Counted from the first letter of the stretch, positions 11,380-22,380 are shown. The stretch: 64,000 nucleotides of DNA from Micrasema longulum (GCA_022494885.1 JAGVSM010002673.1:1-64000), one strand, 5' to 3'. The notes: a model not told the origin generated them from the letters alone. Made by a program: numbers and translations.

Positions 11380-11800
11380 ATGACAGATTCTTCTTAATTA
11401 CGTTTCGATTGCTGAGTTATCTATCGTTTTGCTAGGATATCTAATATTATCCAAGTATTTTATGAGTAGCATTATTTTTAATTGAAGATTCTACTTAATT
11501 GTATTTCGATTCACTAACCTGAGTTTTTGCTTGGATATTAAATGTATGTATCTAAATATTTTGGGTGGTAATGGTAGCAGGTAGCATTATTTTGAATGAC
11601 GAATCTTCTGAGTAATGTTTCGATCGCTCAGTATCCTAATTTTTTAATACATTATTGTATATGTACATATTTTTCGTGGTTTTGGTTGCATCATTTCAAA
11701 TAAAAGATTCTTCTTAATTCTATATCGAGAGCTTGCATATCTAACTTTTTGTGTGGATAATGTATTATTTTATATATTCATTCAAAATTACATTTGTTTA
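11380..11800 (+). repeat. Four degenerate ~110-bp tandem repeats
   Basis: The box AGATTCTTCTTAATT...TTTCGAT...GTTATCT recurs at about 11383, 11483, 11601 and 11707, each followed by a GGATAT(C/T)(T/A)AAT segment and a GTAGCATTATTTT segment. The units are about 100-116 bp and diverged. No coding frame is shared between units. It is an old minisatellite or the internal repeat array of an unrecognised element. Confidence 0.6.
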
Positions 11801-11941
11801 CAGATTCATGAACTTATTATGTCTTTTTAGACTGTGTTTGTGTTAAGCCGTAATAATTAACAAGAATATAAAATACACGGTAAAATAAATTATACTACAA
11901 AATAAATTATAATACCATGTGATGCAATAATTAACAATACA

Positions 11942-12128
11942 GGGCGGCCTCCGTGGTGTAGTGGTCAAGACGCTTGACTCACAGACGGAAGGTTCCGGGT
12001 TCGATTCCCGGTGAGAACACAAAAATTAAATGTGATTTTTCTCAAGCCTGGGTGTTCTGTGATGTAATTCACCACTGTAATTGGGCCTCCTGGCCTGTTG
12101 TGGTGCAAAAAAAAGAAAAAGAAAAGAA
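11942..12128 (+). mobile_element. tRNA-derived SINE
   Basis: The head has a pol III A box (TGGTGTAGTGGTCAAGAC) and B box (GGGTTCGATTCCCGG) spaced as in tRNA, preceded by GGGCGGCCTCCG. A non-tRNA body follows (TCTGTGATGTAATTCACCAC, TGGGCCTCCTGGCCTG) with an A-rich tail at 12107-12128. The GCGGCCTCCGTGG head is common among lepidopteran SINEs. It is not a functional tRNA: the acceptor ends do not pair and there is no proper anticodon arm. Confidence 0.75.
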
Positions 12129-12159
12129 ATTAATATATGATATGTCAAATTATTTGATA

Positions 12160-12360
12160 TAGCTGAACTTTTTATGTGGTTCTCGAGCTAGAAGAGCCGA
12201 ATTTACTAGCACGTCACCGGGGTGGTATTCTGGATCTTCGCTACCCCCTGAGAGTGATTAATTTGAAGATTTTTATTTGCTTCATATAATGACCACATAG
12301 ATGATTAATCATCAAACAAATACGAACACGTGCAACTAAATATGAAAAATTTATATAAAT
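12160..12360. other. AT-rich lead-in to the Penelope-like element
   Basis: Nothing is recognisable apart from a GC-richer patch at 12180-12250 ending in CTACCCCCTGAGAG. It may be unrelated flank or decayed 5' sequence of the element at 12362. Confidence 0.3.
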
Positions 12361-12361
12361 A

Positions 12362-13310
12362 ATGTTTTTATTTGAAGAACTAACTTTGTGGTTATTCGAT
12401 GTATATGGTTTTGATATATACCGTAAACCAACATATACAGACACAATTATTCATAATTTTTCAAATCATCCAATTGCCCATAAACATTCTGCATTCCATT
12501 CAATGATACATAGGTTAATTAACGTTCCACTAGATAAAACAAATTTTAAAAAAGAACTTAATACAATAAAACAGATTGCTAATAATAATGGATATAATGA
12601 GAACTTAATTGATAAAATATTAAATAAAAAACAAAAACGCAAACTTATAAACAAATATTTATATTCTTCTCTCACAGTAAATAAAGCAAACCCATCTAAA
12701 CAATGGAGGCGAATTCTTTTAATAAATGTCATTTTTACAAAACAATTATCTAATTCTCTACCATCAAACATGAAGCCTGCTTTCTACACAACTAATAATA
12801 TAGGAACATTGTTAAAAAATCTCAAAGACAAAGTCCATAAATATAATAAATCTGGAATATAACAATAGAACTGTAATGATTGCGATTCAATCTACATTGG
12901 AAAAACTAAAAGAAGCTTTAATATTAGAGTCAATGAACACTTAAGATGCTTAAATAATAATCATTTTTCTGAATTCGCAAATCATCTGATAGAAAATAAT
13001 CATAACTTCAATGAAAAAAAGTGATTCATAGTAAGAAAAAAATAATTAATAACCAAACAAAAAACATTTCTATTATTCCTCTCCCGTCTAGCTTCGAAAA
13101 TATTGATATCAAATTACCACTCTTGTAAGGAGAAAAAGACTTGATTTATTGGGTCCACGCGTAGTATTTAGTAAACATGATAAAAATAAAATAGGAATTA
13201 ATTCATTGGTTACGTAAACCTTGACGAAGAAGATTGTTTGCTTTGAAACCGGTCGGTGGGTAAAAAAAAAAGTTAGTGGTTAAAAACAAAGTTGTTTTAT
13301 TTATGAAAAT
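12362..13310 (+). mobile_element. Penelope-like retroelement, RT C-terminus plus GIY-YIG remnant
   Basis: The 166-codon frame at 12362-12862 carries GFDIYRKPTYTDTIIHNFSN, HPIAHKHSAFHSMIHRL and IKQIANNNGYNENLI. Y-RKPT-TD--I---S-HP--HK-AAF--M--R is the signature of the Penelope-like RT C-terminus. After the stop, another frame gives CNDCDSIYIGKTKRSFNIR and EHLRCLN, the Y-IG-T--R--EH core of the GIY-YIG endonuclease that is characteristic of this class. The 5' half is missing and at least one frameshift separates the two domains. A hammerhead-like motif lies in the 3' part. Confidence 0.85.
13219..13258 (+). ncRNA. Hammerhead ribozyme-like motif at Penelope-like 3' end
   Basis: Order seen: ACC (helix I), TTGACGA (expected CUGANGA; first base changed), a weak AAG...CTT helix II, GAAAC at 13244-13248, CG, GTC at 13252-13254, then GGT to pair with ACC. 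The layout is that of the minimal hammerheads reported in Penelope-like elements. The C-to-U change in the core and the weak helix II suggest it is decayed. Confidence 0.5.
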
Positions 13311-14060
13311 TTTCATTTAGAACATTATTGCGACCTTTAGAATTACCTAAAACACTTCATTAGGTTGAATTGACCAAACCGTATATTTTTTTTTTCCGTT
13401 TTTACCTTTTGTTTTTGTAAACATGTTTTTACGTTTTTACAAAAGCGCGAGTAGAAAACGCATTTTTAACGCGTTTGTACGTACTAAATACACGCAACCA
13501 GAGCGATCTCTTTGCGCGCAATTTCGTTCAGAATACCAGCCCTGATAGTATAAACCAATTCATCTTTGTTTTACCGTGTTTATTTTATTTTAATTTTATT
13601 TTTCTCATAAAAACAAAACAAATTATGGAATTTATACAATGGTTACAATATGTCGGTAGAAATATATACATTAAATGTGTCTCAATTACATTATGAGTAT
13701 AACTTTTACTCTAACATAATAATATTTACTGTAAGTACTAGTTTTAGTCACAAAAAATTTAGTGTATCCGTTTTATTATTGTACATGTTAGTGAGGGTGA
13801 GTATATATATTTAGGGTGTGTGCATATGTGTATGGGTGTATGAGTATTGTGTGTATGCGAGAGTGTGTAGTGAATATAAGTGGACTTATTGAACAATGAT
13901 TATCAAAAAATATCTGTTTTTTTTTTAAAACCCTAATTAGGAAACCTATCAACCACCTTATCGATCGATGTAAAATTGTTAAGATTGTTAAGAACGCTCC
14001 GGCCTGAAATCCAAATTTAAAAATATGTAAAAAAAAGTATTAAAAAACAATATATATATA
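13311..14060. other. No gene recognised; TG-rich low-complexity tract
   Basis: AT-rich DNA with a TG/GTAT-rich tract at about 13788-13875. No conserved open frame is present. Confidence 0.4.
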
Positions 14061-14918
14061 TACAGGGTGTTCATTAAACCCTGTCACATCCAAAACCACG
14101 ATGATCAGTATGAGCAAGAAGACATATTGGCACATTAAAATGATTTTTTAGAACGAATAAAATTTTAAAAAATAAAATATCAAAAAAGCAAATGGTTGCT
14201 TACTTCTACGGGGCAGAAACGAAGAGGGTGAGGGGGTCGTCTGATTCTGCGCCGCGCTTACCTCACTTCTCCCCAGCAGACGTAAGCAACCATTTGTTTT
14301 TTTTAATATTTTATTTTTTAAAAATTTCTTTGTCCTAAATATTTTTTAAATATGCTAATTTTTTAATTTTTAAAAAAAAATATTTACAATTTTAAAAAAC
14401 CCGTTAGGGTTACATTAGAAATTTTATATTGTCTAGTCATTTTTTAGTCATGTCTCGTCTAGTCTAGTTAGTTCAGTCATCATTTGCTTTTTCAGATTGA
14501 TTTTAAATTTGTCTCCAGTAAAAGTTTTCAAGTAGTAAGGTAAGTCGTTGTAGTGTCTAAGTCCATTATGTAGTATGTTTGACGGTCCTGTGTTTGTCTT
14601 TGCTTTTTCAATATGATAGTGTTGTTGTTGTCTGGTGTTATATTTGTGTATGTCAGCATTTTTGGCTAAGTTTCCCAGTGTTATTTTGTGCACAGTTTTT
14701 AAGGTCTCAATTTTAGTCAAGTAGTTCATGTCAAACTGGTGTGTTTTTTTGTACAGTTCAGTCGTAGAGGTCAGGTAGGGTAGGTTGTATGTTAGTTTAA
14801 GAATTTTATTTTGTTGTCTTTGTATTCCTGTTATGTCTGTCTTGTTACCAGTTCCCCATATGTCTTCCTGCCCATACTGATCATTGTGGTTTGGATGTGA
14901 CAGGGTTTCCACCCTGTA
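14061..14918. mobile_element. TACAGGGTGT foldback MITE, copy 1, split by a LINE
   Basis: The left end is TACAGGGTGTTCATTAAACC, then CTGTCACATCC...GATGATCAGTATGAGCAAG. The right end is its complement finishing ACCCTGTA at 14918. Inner arms pair around AAATGGTTGCTTACTTCTAC and GACGTAAGCAACCATTTG. A minus-strand LINE fragment occupies 14448-14875. Other copies are at 21507-21878, 24284-24794 and 26095-26155. Confidence 0.75.
14448..14875 (-). mobile_element. LINE C-terminal fragment inside the MITE
   Basis: Minus strand: QRQQNKILKLTYNLPYLTST, TELYKKTHQFD, HKYNTRQQQHYHIEKAKT and HNGLRHYNDLPYYLKTF. IQ--QNK-LK--YNLPYLT-T--LY followed by HNTR and G---YN-LP is the conserved C-terminus of Jockey-like LINEs. 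The frame is open for about 140 codons to a stop, so this copy is comparatively young. The 5' truncation lies within a few bases of the MITE sequence ATATGTCTTC, which suggests microhomology at the junction. Confidence 0.7.
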
Positions 14919-15798
14919 TATGTAAGTACACATTATTCACAGGGATCTGTGTCGTGTGAATTTGTACGACCAGTGTTAAATCGGCCTTTCGCTAAAGATG
15001 TCGTGCTATACCAGAGTCACGAACGTCTAAATTACTTCCATTTGCGAATTGTCCATAAAAATATAACAGTCCAAAGAGATTCCCAACGTTCCAAGTATCA
15101 TAGAAATTTTACCAGAGTCGGTACGTAAATACGAGGGTTGTGTAAAAAAGAAGGTTCTCAAATTTTTCCAGGTTTAATGCATTTTTTATTTGAACTGAAA
15201 AATACATCATTGAAAAGCTTAATTTATTAACTATTTTTCAACATAATCACCAGCGCTGTGATTTTTTTAACAACAAGGTTACAAGTTCTCTTTAGTGAGT
15301 TTTGCTGAAAAGTGAGTTGGCTTCCCTTAAATCGGAAATTTATCACGACACTGATTGATTCGGAAGAACTAGTGACGTCGTTCAAAGTTGTTTAAAAAAA
15401 TAAAATATTTTGATACATTTTCAAGAAACTTCACCGCGCAATTTATTTTATTAATTTCGCTCCAATTTTCACGCTCGCAAAAAAAAAAAAAATATCAAAT
15501 TTCCTGTAGCACTGAACTTCTTCATTGGCCTTAAATGTTTATTAAAAAAATAAGTTGATCTGCATCAAATACTTCCCGGCACTGTAAACCTCAGAATGAC
15601 TTGCACATTCTTCTAGTTGCGAGTTAAATAAGACGAAGCTTTTGTACATTTCCAACAGATGTCACGTTGTGACCAGTTTGAACCAATCATAATCAAAAAG
15701 AGTATTACTAAATTCCAAATCAAATGAATTGAATTTAAATGTTTTTTCTACAATCTAACGCCAATTTTAAACCCGTTAGATCATTTGGTATTTTTATT
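14919..15798. other. No gene recognised; possible mariner-type end
   Basis: TACGAGGGTTGTGTAAAAAAG at 15130 resembles the termini of mariner-like elements, and a related complement, CTTTGTGGATGACCCTCGTA, occurs near 39625. No transposase remnant was recognised between them and the matching second end was not found. The rest is AT-rich. Confidence 0.3.
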
Positions 15799-15799
15799 T

Positions 15800-16500
15800 A
15801 TTTAAATACGTCACTTATCCTGATGCTAACTCTGAATGACTTGATAAGTTAGAACGATTGCAGAATGTTTGTATACGTTATATCTTTGATCTCCGCAAAT
15901 TCGACCACATAACCGAATATCGCACGCAACTACACTGGCTCAGTATCAGGCATAGAAAAAACATTCACATTCTATCACTTCTTCACAATATTTCAAATAA
16001 TCCCACTTCGCCTGTTTATCTGAGAGAGCTCTTCCAACCTTTATCACAACACGGACTATTTCTTCGTTCTAGTAACGAGAGAACCCTTTTAATACCCTGT
16101 CATTGCTCTAATTTTCTTGCCTCCTCTTTCACAGTAGTAGCTGCTTGATTGTGGAATAATCTTCCCACTAATGTTAGAGACGCCCCTTTTTTAATTACAC
16201 TTAAGTCAAGATTGTTACTATCTAAATATTTAAGTTATTCCTTTATCCTTCTTCTTTCCTTCTCACCTCATCTCCACTCTTCATAGTATAGTGTTATTTT
16301 TTTATATATTTTTATTTTATTAATCTTTGTTTTTAATTTTTGTATAAAATTGTAGGATTCAATATGTCCATGTACTTGAAATTTTCTCAATTTATTTTAC
16401 TTGTAATTTTTGGGTAGGTAGGAAGAAATTGCCTTAAAACAATGTGCCCGCCCTTCTATGTATATAAATTGTATATATATATATAAAGTGTTAAATAAAA
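15800..16500 (+). mobile_element. 5'-truncated LINE (CR1/Jockey-like), copy 2
   Basis: Plus strand 15840-16148: MQNVCIRYIFDLRKFDH, QLHWLSIRHRKNIHILSLLH, TSPVYLRELFQPLS and SSFTVVAA. It is the inverted relative of 9387-10142, sharing TSPVYLRELF, and is better preserved through HWL-IR-R--IH-L-L. The 3' UTR contains GGGTAGGTAGGAAGAAATT and ends in (AAAT)n at 16490-16508, into which a tRNA-like SINE is inserted. Confidence 0.75.
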
Positions 16501-16514
16501 TAAATAAATAACTC

Positions 16515-16690
16515 ACTGACAGGCGACGTAGTGCAGTTGGTTAGATGGCTAACTGTGAAACTAGCGTCGCGGGTTCGATTCCCGTCAGTTGCAAGAAAAA
16601 GATTTAAGAAAGATTTTTTCTTATTTTTTTAAATTAAAATAGAAACATTTGCGTTCGTATTATTAACCCAAATATTTCGATTTTGGGGCC
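16515..16690 (+). mobile_element. tRNA-derived SINE or tRNA pseudogene
   Basis: ACTGAC at 16515 pairs with GTCAGT at 16584-16589 as an acceptor-like stem. An A box (TAGTGCAGTTGGTTAGATGG) and a B box (GGGTTCGATTCCC) are well formed. The anticodon arm is weak and the sequence runs on into AAGAAAAAGA and a tail, so a SINE head is more likely than a working tRNA. Confidence 0.6.
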
Positions 16691-16737
16691 ATTTTCAACG
16701 AGTTGTAAATAACTCACTATTAGAAAATGAGAATCAA

Positions 16738-16810
16738 GTTGGGGTAGAGTGAGGTTCGAACCTCGGAGAGTCCGCAAGACTAACCACGGGACCACAACCC
16801 GATTCAAGTT
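16738..16810 (-). mobile_element. tRNA-derived SINE head, family 2, copy 1
   Basis: Minus strand: GTTGTGGTCCCGTGGTTAGT (A-box region), then GAGGTTCGAACCTCAC (B box). The same head occurs at 44862-44940 and 45925-45995, also on the minus strand. The body is poorly preserved. Confidence 0.6.
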
Positions 16811-17200
16811 GGTTTGGATGTTGCGGTGTATTTTTCATAACCTTCTTCCATTTTTCGTCTTTTCCACCTGCTGACGAGCCTCTAAATAGAGCCTTATCGG
16901 GTTAATCATAAAAAAAATCTTAATTAAAATGCACATGCTTAAAATAAAAATCCCCAATTTAATCAGTCTCTACAGTTCTAGAGGGGAGATAAAATTCAAA
17001 ATACCAACCCAGATCTACATAATTGGCATAGACACATACAAAACAAATTATAACTAAGCTCGTGGTATTATATGTAACTAATTCGTTTGGTAAATTCATT
17101 CGTGAGAGGTAATGAGAGCGAAATACGATTTTAATAGCGTTAGTGTTTTTATTTATATCCCTACAGAGATGACGTAGATTTTTTTGAAATTCAGGATTAT
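16811..17200. other. No gene recognised
   Basis: A 92-codon minus frame (16959-17237) has no recognised motif. Otherwise this is AT-rich DNA. Confidence 0.35.
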
Positions 17201-17204
17201 GGAT

Positions 17205-17290
17205 ATTCGAGCGTTTACAGGGCTTATGACCTGTCATTGGCTAGGTTAAGTGGCCACTTTAAGTAGGTACTACAACATTCCCCATTCCGC
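17205..17290 (+). repeat. Palindromic repeat family A, short fragment
   Basis: Only the core TTTACAGGGCTTATGACCTG, TCATTGGC and AAGTGGCCACTTTAA remains. The flanking ATATTCGAGCG and CGAATATCCAC are loosely inverted. Confidence 0.5.
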
Positions 17291-18164
17291 TTATTAGCGA
17301 ATATCCACACAGGTAACATTTTTGATTTTTGTATATATGTTACGAATCGAGAAACCATCCACAAGCGAGTTGGAGCGCCATCTATGTATTGATATTGAAG
17401 TTAAGTATTTTAATTAGCAGATTATTAATTTGAAAAAATTCTACCTCATCTCTGTAGGGATATAAATAAAAATATATACCTACCCCCCCTTGGGAGAAAA
17501 TCCAGATTTGTGTGTGTACAAGTACACGTACCAAAAATAATGTAGCGTTAGAGTGAGTTGGACTCACGAACGAACTTACGAAACGAAATTGTATCAGAAT
17601 AAGCCTGTTGTAATACTTGATGATGGATAAAAAATGGTGCATTAACAAACGCTATTATTTTTCATAAGTAATCGTATAGCAAAAGCTTACGTGCTTTCCA
17701 AAAAAATCGTCCGCTAATAAATTCGATCAAGATTTGTTATGAATATACTTTGAATAAATTATACAGTTAATTTAATCATTTATTTTAAATTATGTCTCGA
17801 GGTGTCGGTATATTGATTCCTGCACTTGGCGTTCATTTTTAATTCGACATTTTAAACGTATAATTTAAACGAATCTGAAGTGCATTTTTACCAAACGGAA
17901 GCGCGTAATTTCACCCATCCGCTTTTAAATTGCATAAGGCACTTTACTGTGAATCACCGTAAGTTTTACCTTAAATTAATCGATCATACTTAGCATACGA
18001 TCATAGAAAGCCTTAAAATATTTAAAAAATATATTTTAACGTCAATAGGACTTTATATGTAAATAATATTTTAAAAATGTTTACAAGCAACTCATTATTC
18101 AGGAAGTACAGTATTAAGATTTAATATAAAGTACAGGAGGCATTTTTAAATACAGAACAGTAAT
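17291..18164. other. No gene recognised
   Basis: AT-rich DNA. An 88-codon minus frame (17382-17648) shows no motif. No repeat in common with the rest of the window was seen. Confidence 0.35.
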
Positions 18165-18985
18165 TAACATATTACAACATAGATGAAGAACATTAAAGAG
18201 AAGGTAATATAGAAGTCTAGGCATCTACAGGGCTTATGACCTGTCATGGGCTGGTTTAAGTGGCCACTTTAAACATTGTGTAACATTCACCATTCTGCCC
18301 ATATTTGAACATCTATATTCCTTTAATTCTTTCATCTGTTGATGCTTGTGAAGTTTAAGAGCTGCAATCTTTATTTATGCGAGTGAGATTCATCTTATTG
18401 AATTATTTCACCTACATACTAGGCAATGCTTGAAGATTTTATTTTTTCAATTTCTATACTTCTTCATGGACCAGGTGGATTTATCAACAATATTTAGAGT
18501 TTTTCGAAATTTTTGTAGACAAGGATTGGATTTAACTCCCTGAGGAGGTGTTAACATTAACATATTACAACAGAGATGAAGAACATTAAGACAAGGGTAC
18601 TCAAAATATTGTTGATATATCCACCTGGTCCATGAAGAAGTATAGAATTGAAAAAAATAACATTTTCAAGCGTTGCCTAATATGTAGGTGAAAAAATTCA
18701 ATTAGATGAATCTCACTCGCATAAATAAATGTTTCAGCTCTTTAACCTCACAAACATCAACAGATGAAAGAATTGAAGGAATATAGATATTCAAATATGA
18801 ACAGAATGGTGAATGTTACACAGTGTGTAAAAGTGGCCACTTAAACCAGCCAATGACAGGTCATAAGCCCTGTAGATGCCTAGACATATATATTACCTTC
18901 TTTAAAATGTTCTTTATCTCTGTTGTAATATGTTAATGTTAACAGCTCCCCGGGGAGTTGAATCCAGTCCATGTCTACAAAAATT
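18165..18985. repeat. Palindromic repeat family A, full foldback copy
   Basis: This is the clearest foldback. The forward part (18165-18590) runs ATTAACATATTACAAC...GGGCTTATGACCTGTC...ACTAGGCAATGC...ATGGACCAGGTGGATTTATC...ATTAACATATTACAACAGAG, so the unit start is repeated at 18558. The second part (18600-18985) is the complement, starting CTCAAAATATTGTTGATATA and ending with CTCCCCGGGGAGTTGAATCC. The arms are about 390 bp. There is no open frame of note. Confidence 0.8.
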
Positions 18986-19209
18986 GTTGCTAGAAATTTG
19001 CTTTATAAGACAAAACGCACCATAAACATACATATTTTGGTAAAATATAAAAAAAAACAGTATTTATGTATCCTATTTTTTTTATTTTATTTCAGTTTTA
19101 GTGCTGCAGAGCAGCGTTTATTAAAATTATAAACAGTTAAAAAATACGTATACGAATTTGTTACTCACTAAGTCTAAAAACTTTTCGGTGGGACACATTT
19201 TTTTTATGA

Positions 19210-19600
19210 CAGTTTTATATTACATTTATTTTATTTATATTTTACAAATTTATTTATAAACAGGCACTATAAAGTATCTAGAAGATACATATTTCTTCAG
19301 TTTTTTTTTTTCATTTGAAGATCTTTCATGTTAATGATGGTTTGTAGGAGATCATTGAACAATCTTGGAACAACGCAATTGAATGTTCGCTCTCCGAAGT
19401 AATTTGTAATTCGGGGAACAAACAGGGAGCCCTTAGTTTTTAATCTAGCGTTGTGAGTGTGGGAAACTCTTTTTTTATATTCCGGATCTACAATCAATTT
19501 GTAGTCACAAAGTTGTTTTACCGGCAGAACATTACAGAATTTTAAAAAAATATATACACCTTCGCCCATATGTTTCGCCTAACGGATTATGCTATCCGGT
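19210..19600 (-). mobile_element. 5'-truncated LINE C-terminus
   Basis: Minus strand 19569-19297: DYKLIVDPEYKKRVSHTHNA, FVPRITNYFGERTFNCVVP and RLFNDLLQTI. H-HN-R-K--G-L-VPR--N-FGER-F----PRLFN-L is the terminal segment of a LINE ORF2. The 3' UTR extends to about 19210 with an AT tail. The open frame covers the last 90 codons only. Confidence 0.65.
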
Positions 19601-19604
19601 ACAA

Positions 19605-20088
19605 TCCCCCTTAACAGTCTCACCTGAATATCATAAATTTTACCCCTTACAAAATACGATGGAATTTTACCAATAAACCACCAATACAATACATAATATT
19701 TTTTAAATATTTATTTAATCTTTTTGTTCTCCTCCGTTCCAGCTATAAACAGACAAATGAGTTAAGTTTTTATGACCTCATAAAGATTTAGGAGGTATCC
19801 AAAGAATATTATTTGTATTAGAAGATTCACAGAGCGAAAAATACTCACGATATAAATGTGGCGTAACGAATTCTTACGAAATTTGTCTCGGGTGTGATTT
19901 CTGCTTTTCATTTTCATGATTCACCAAAAAATACATGTATTTTTTTATATTTTTAGTATTGAAAATTGAAACCATTACATTTGTGAAAAAACATTTCAAT
20001 AAATGTTGATAAATACTTTTATATAATCTGCTTAAAACATTTTTTTTTGTTATTATTAATAAAACATATAATACAAAAAAATACATAT
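19605..20088. other. No gene recognised
   Basis: AT-rich DNA with no supported feature. Confidence 0.35.
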
Positions 20089-20089
20089 T

Positions 20090-21092
20090 ATACTCCCAGT
20101 GCCTCGATTGTGAACGCTATCTTCATCTGTATATATCGAGACGATATACTTAACTTCTGTACTATCTGTATCCCTTCTCGGTATGTTCTACCTACTTGTC
20201 ATATCGACATAATATGATCGTCATTAATATTTAAAATAGTTCTCATTTATATTTTAAATAGGCTTCTGTAATAAAAAGTGCTCACTGCAAAGCGATTATA
20301 AACTCTAGTAAATCCCAATTCAAGCAAAAAATGCTCGCTTGAACATGAATTTTGCATGACTTTTGGAAATCACCTGGACAAGCCGGCTCCTATAACGTCT
20401 CGATACATACACTCGGAAATATAGTAAAACAGATGGAAAAAATGTAATAACTAAATTATTTTTTTAGAGTGGCAACTTTCTGACGCATATAATCTGTGTC
20501 GGACGCCTAGATACTCTTATTTGTTAATAGAAGAGAACCTAGCGACATTATTTCCACATCTAGGCGTTCGTTTTATTAAAGTGACAGTTATGTCGGAATT
20601 TAATTCGACTTCAAAACTACTTATTTCTCTCTCGTATTTTTAATAGGCTTTTAAAAAAAAAAGTCCGAGCCTCAAAACGATTAAAATTTTTAATAAATTA
20701 AAATTAAAGGAAAAATTGCTCGGTGGAACAAAATTTTTGACACTTTTACTGCGTAGATAAACGTATCGAGGGGTTCTAGACTCGTCGGAATAAAATGATG
20801 TACTTACATCAAAACTTGATGGTGGGGGTATCGGTACCATACCTTTGTAGTCGCTCGGGAGACTTTTATCTTCAACTACGACGTCATACTAAAGCTATGT
20901 CATTTTAGAGCGTAGATATGTGTACCGTGACGTACGCTTCCCCTTGATTCATATCGATGTACCTACCCAAAACTTAAAGGTGGGGGGTTCGTAGTATATC
21001 TTTAATATCGCTAGAGGGAATTTATCTTCAATTATACCGTCAAGGTGAAGGCATGACGTCTTTATCTTCCCATCATAATCGAGGCCCAGGAG
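20090..21092 (+). repeat. Repeat family B (DNA-transposon-like), copy 1
   Basis: CTCCCAGTGCCTCGATTGTGA at the left is roughly inverted to CATAATCGAGGCCCAGGAG at the right, suggesting terminal inverted repeats of a roughly 1-kb non-coding element. The right 625 bp (20466-21090) recurs in the same orientation at 35333-35954, including CCACATCTAGG, TATCGAGGGGTTCTAGACTC and GACGTACGCTTCCCCTTGAT. No transposase frame is seen. Confidence 0.6.
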
Positions 21093-21094
21093 TT

Positions 21095-21505
21095 ATTAAA
21101 TAAACTCATTTGGGACCGCACATTAAAAAAAAAAAAACATTTTTGTGACAATACATAATATCATACATAGTCAATACATCCGAAATAGTAAGAAAACATT
21201 ATAAAAGAAACATAAAACACAATACTTTACACCATCTATATAAATACCATTAAAAACTTTTTCTATAAAAAAGATTTAAGTACAAAATACATTCTTAATT
21301 AATAAATGGTATAAATTAATATTTTATAACTGTATGGTAAATAAACTAGTAGGTAGTGATGCTATTGTTTATTTTTGCATAAAAATGTCTGCCTTAAAAC
21401 AGGTTGTACCTAATTAGGCAGACTAGACATGATCCAGAAAAATCTATTACCTAAGTGTGTATGTAGTAGATAAAATAATTGTTATTTTTGTGTTAATAAA
21501 CTATT
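21095..21505. other. No gene recognised
   Basis: AT-rich DNA directly left of the intact MITE. No supported feature. Confidence 0.35.
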
Positions 21506-21506
21506 A

Positions 21507-21878
21507 TACAGGGTGTACTTTAAACCCTGTCACATCCGAAACCACAATGATCAGTATGGGCAAGAAGACATATTGGCATATTTAAAAAAACATTTAGAAC
21601 GACGAAAATTTGTAAAAATAAAATATTAAAAAGAACAAATGGTTACTTACTTCTACAGGGGAGAAGCGAGGGGGGCGCGGACGCGCGGTTAGCGGTGTGC
21701 TCCCACCTCCCCCTCCTCGTTTCTCCCCATTCAGAAGTCAGCAACCATTTTTTTTTTTGATATTTTTTTTTTCAATTTTTTTTTCGTTCTAAATATTATT
21801 TTAGTGGCGCAATATGTCTTCTTGCTCATACTGATCATCGTGGTTTCGGATGTGACAGGGTTTAAAGAACACCCTGTA
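21507..21878. mobile_element. TACAGGGTGT foldback MITE, intact copy
   Basis: This is the best copy. It is a roughly 370-bp near-palindrome from TACAGGGTGTACTTTAAACC to AAGAACACCCTGTA, with paired GATCAGTATG / CATACTGATC and CAAATGGTTACTTACTTCTA / AGAAGTCAGCAACCATTT arms. A GC-rich centre (GGGGGGCGCGGACGCGCGG) contrasts with the AT-rich genome. It is flanked by TA-rich DNA. Non-coding. Confidence 0.8.
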
Positions 21879-21884
21879 TTATAA

Positions 21885-22380
21885 TTATCGCTTGCTTCGA
21901 AAAATAGCGTGGATGCTCGGACTAGAGAGAGATAATTATTCTTATGCTGAAATAGAGTCAATGTTAAATATTTCTAGTCTACAAAAACGTAGAACTAATA
22001 TTGACTCCATATATATATTCGGCATACTAAATGGTATAATCGATGTTCCATCATTACTGGGACAAGTAAAATTCAATATTCCGACTCGTAGATTGAGAAA
22101 CAATGAAGTACTGTTCGTCGATCAGCATAGAACAAACTATGGCCTAAATTCTCCAATGACCCGCCTTTGTCGTATTGTTAACTCAAAACAAGATCTGGAC
22201 TTTTTTGGTTTAAGTTTACAACAATTTAAACGAGCACTAAATAAATAGTCCAGATCTTGTCTCGATGTCCCTTATGTTTGTCAATGCTTCTTTTTTTTTA
22301 TGTTTTCAACTATTCTTTTATTGTAATATTTAAACTTTATAAATTGTACACATGGACAATGTCCGTTAATAAATAAATAA
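21885..22380 (+). mobile_element. 5'-truncated LINE C-terminus with 3' UTR
   Basis: Plus strand 21892-22248: YSYAEIESMLNISSLQKRRT, LGQVKFNIPTRRLRNNE, FVDQHRTNYGLNSPMTRLCR and LSLQQFKRALNK with a clean stop. Of this LINE group it is the copy with the most complete frame. It starts six bases after the MITE ends. The 3' UTR ends in (AAAT)n near 22380. Confidence 0.75.

Noticed and set aside
11942..12015. A functional tRNA gene
   Set aside because: A and B boxes are good, but the acceptor ends do not pair and a SINE body with an A-tail follows.
16515..16590. A functional tRNA gene
   Set aside because: The acceptor-like stem pairs, but the anticodon arm is poor and the insertion sits in a LINE tail with its own downstream body. 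Left as SINE or pseudogene.
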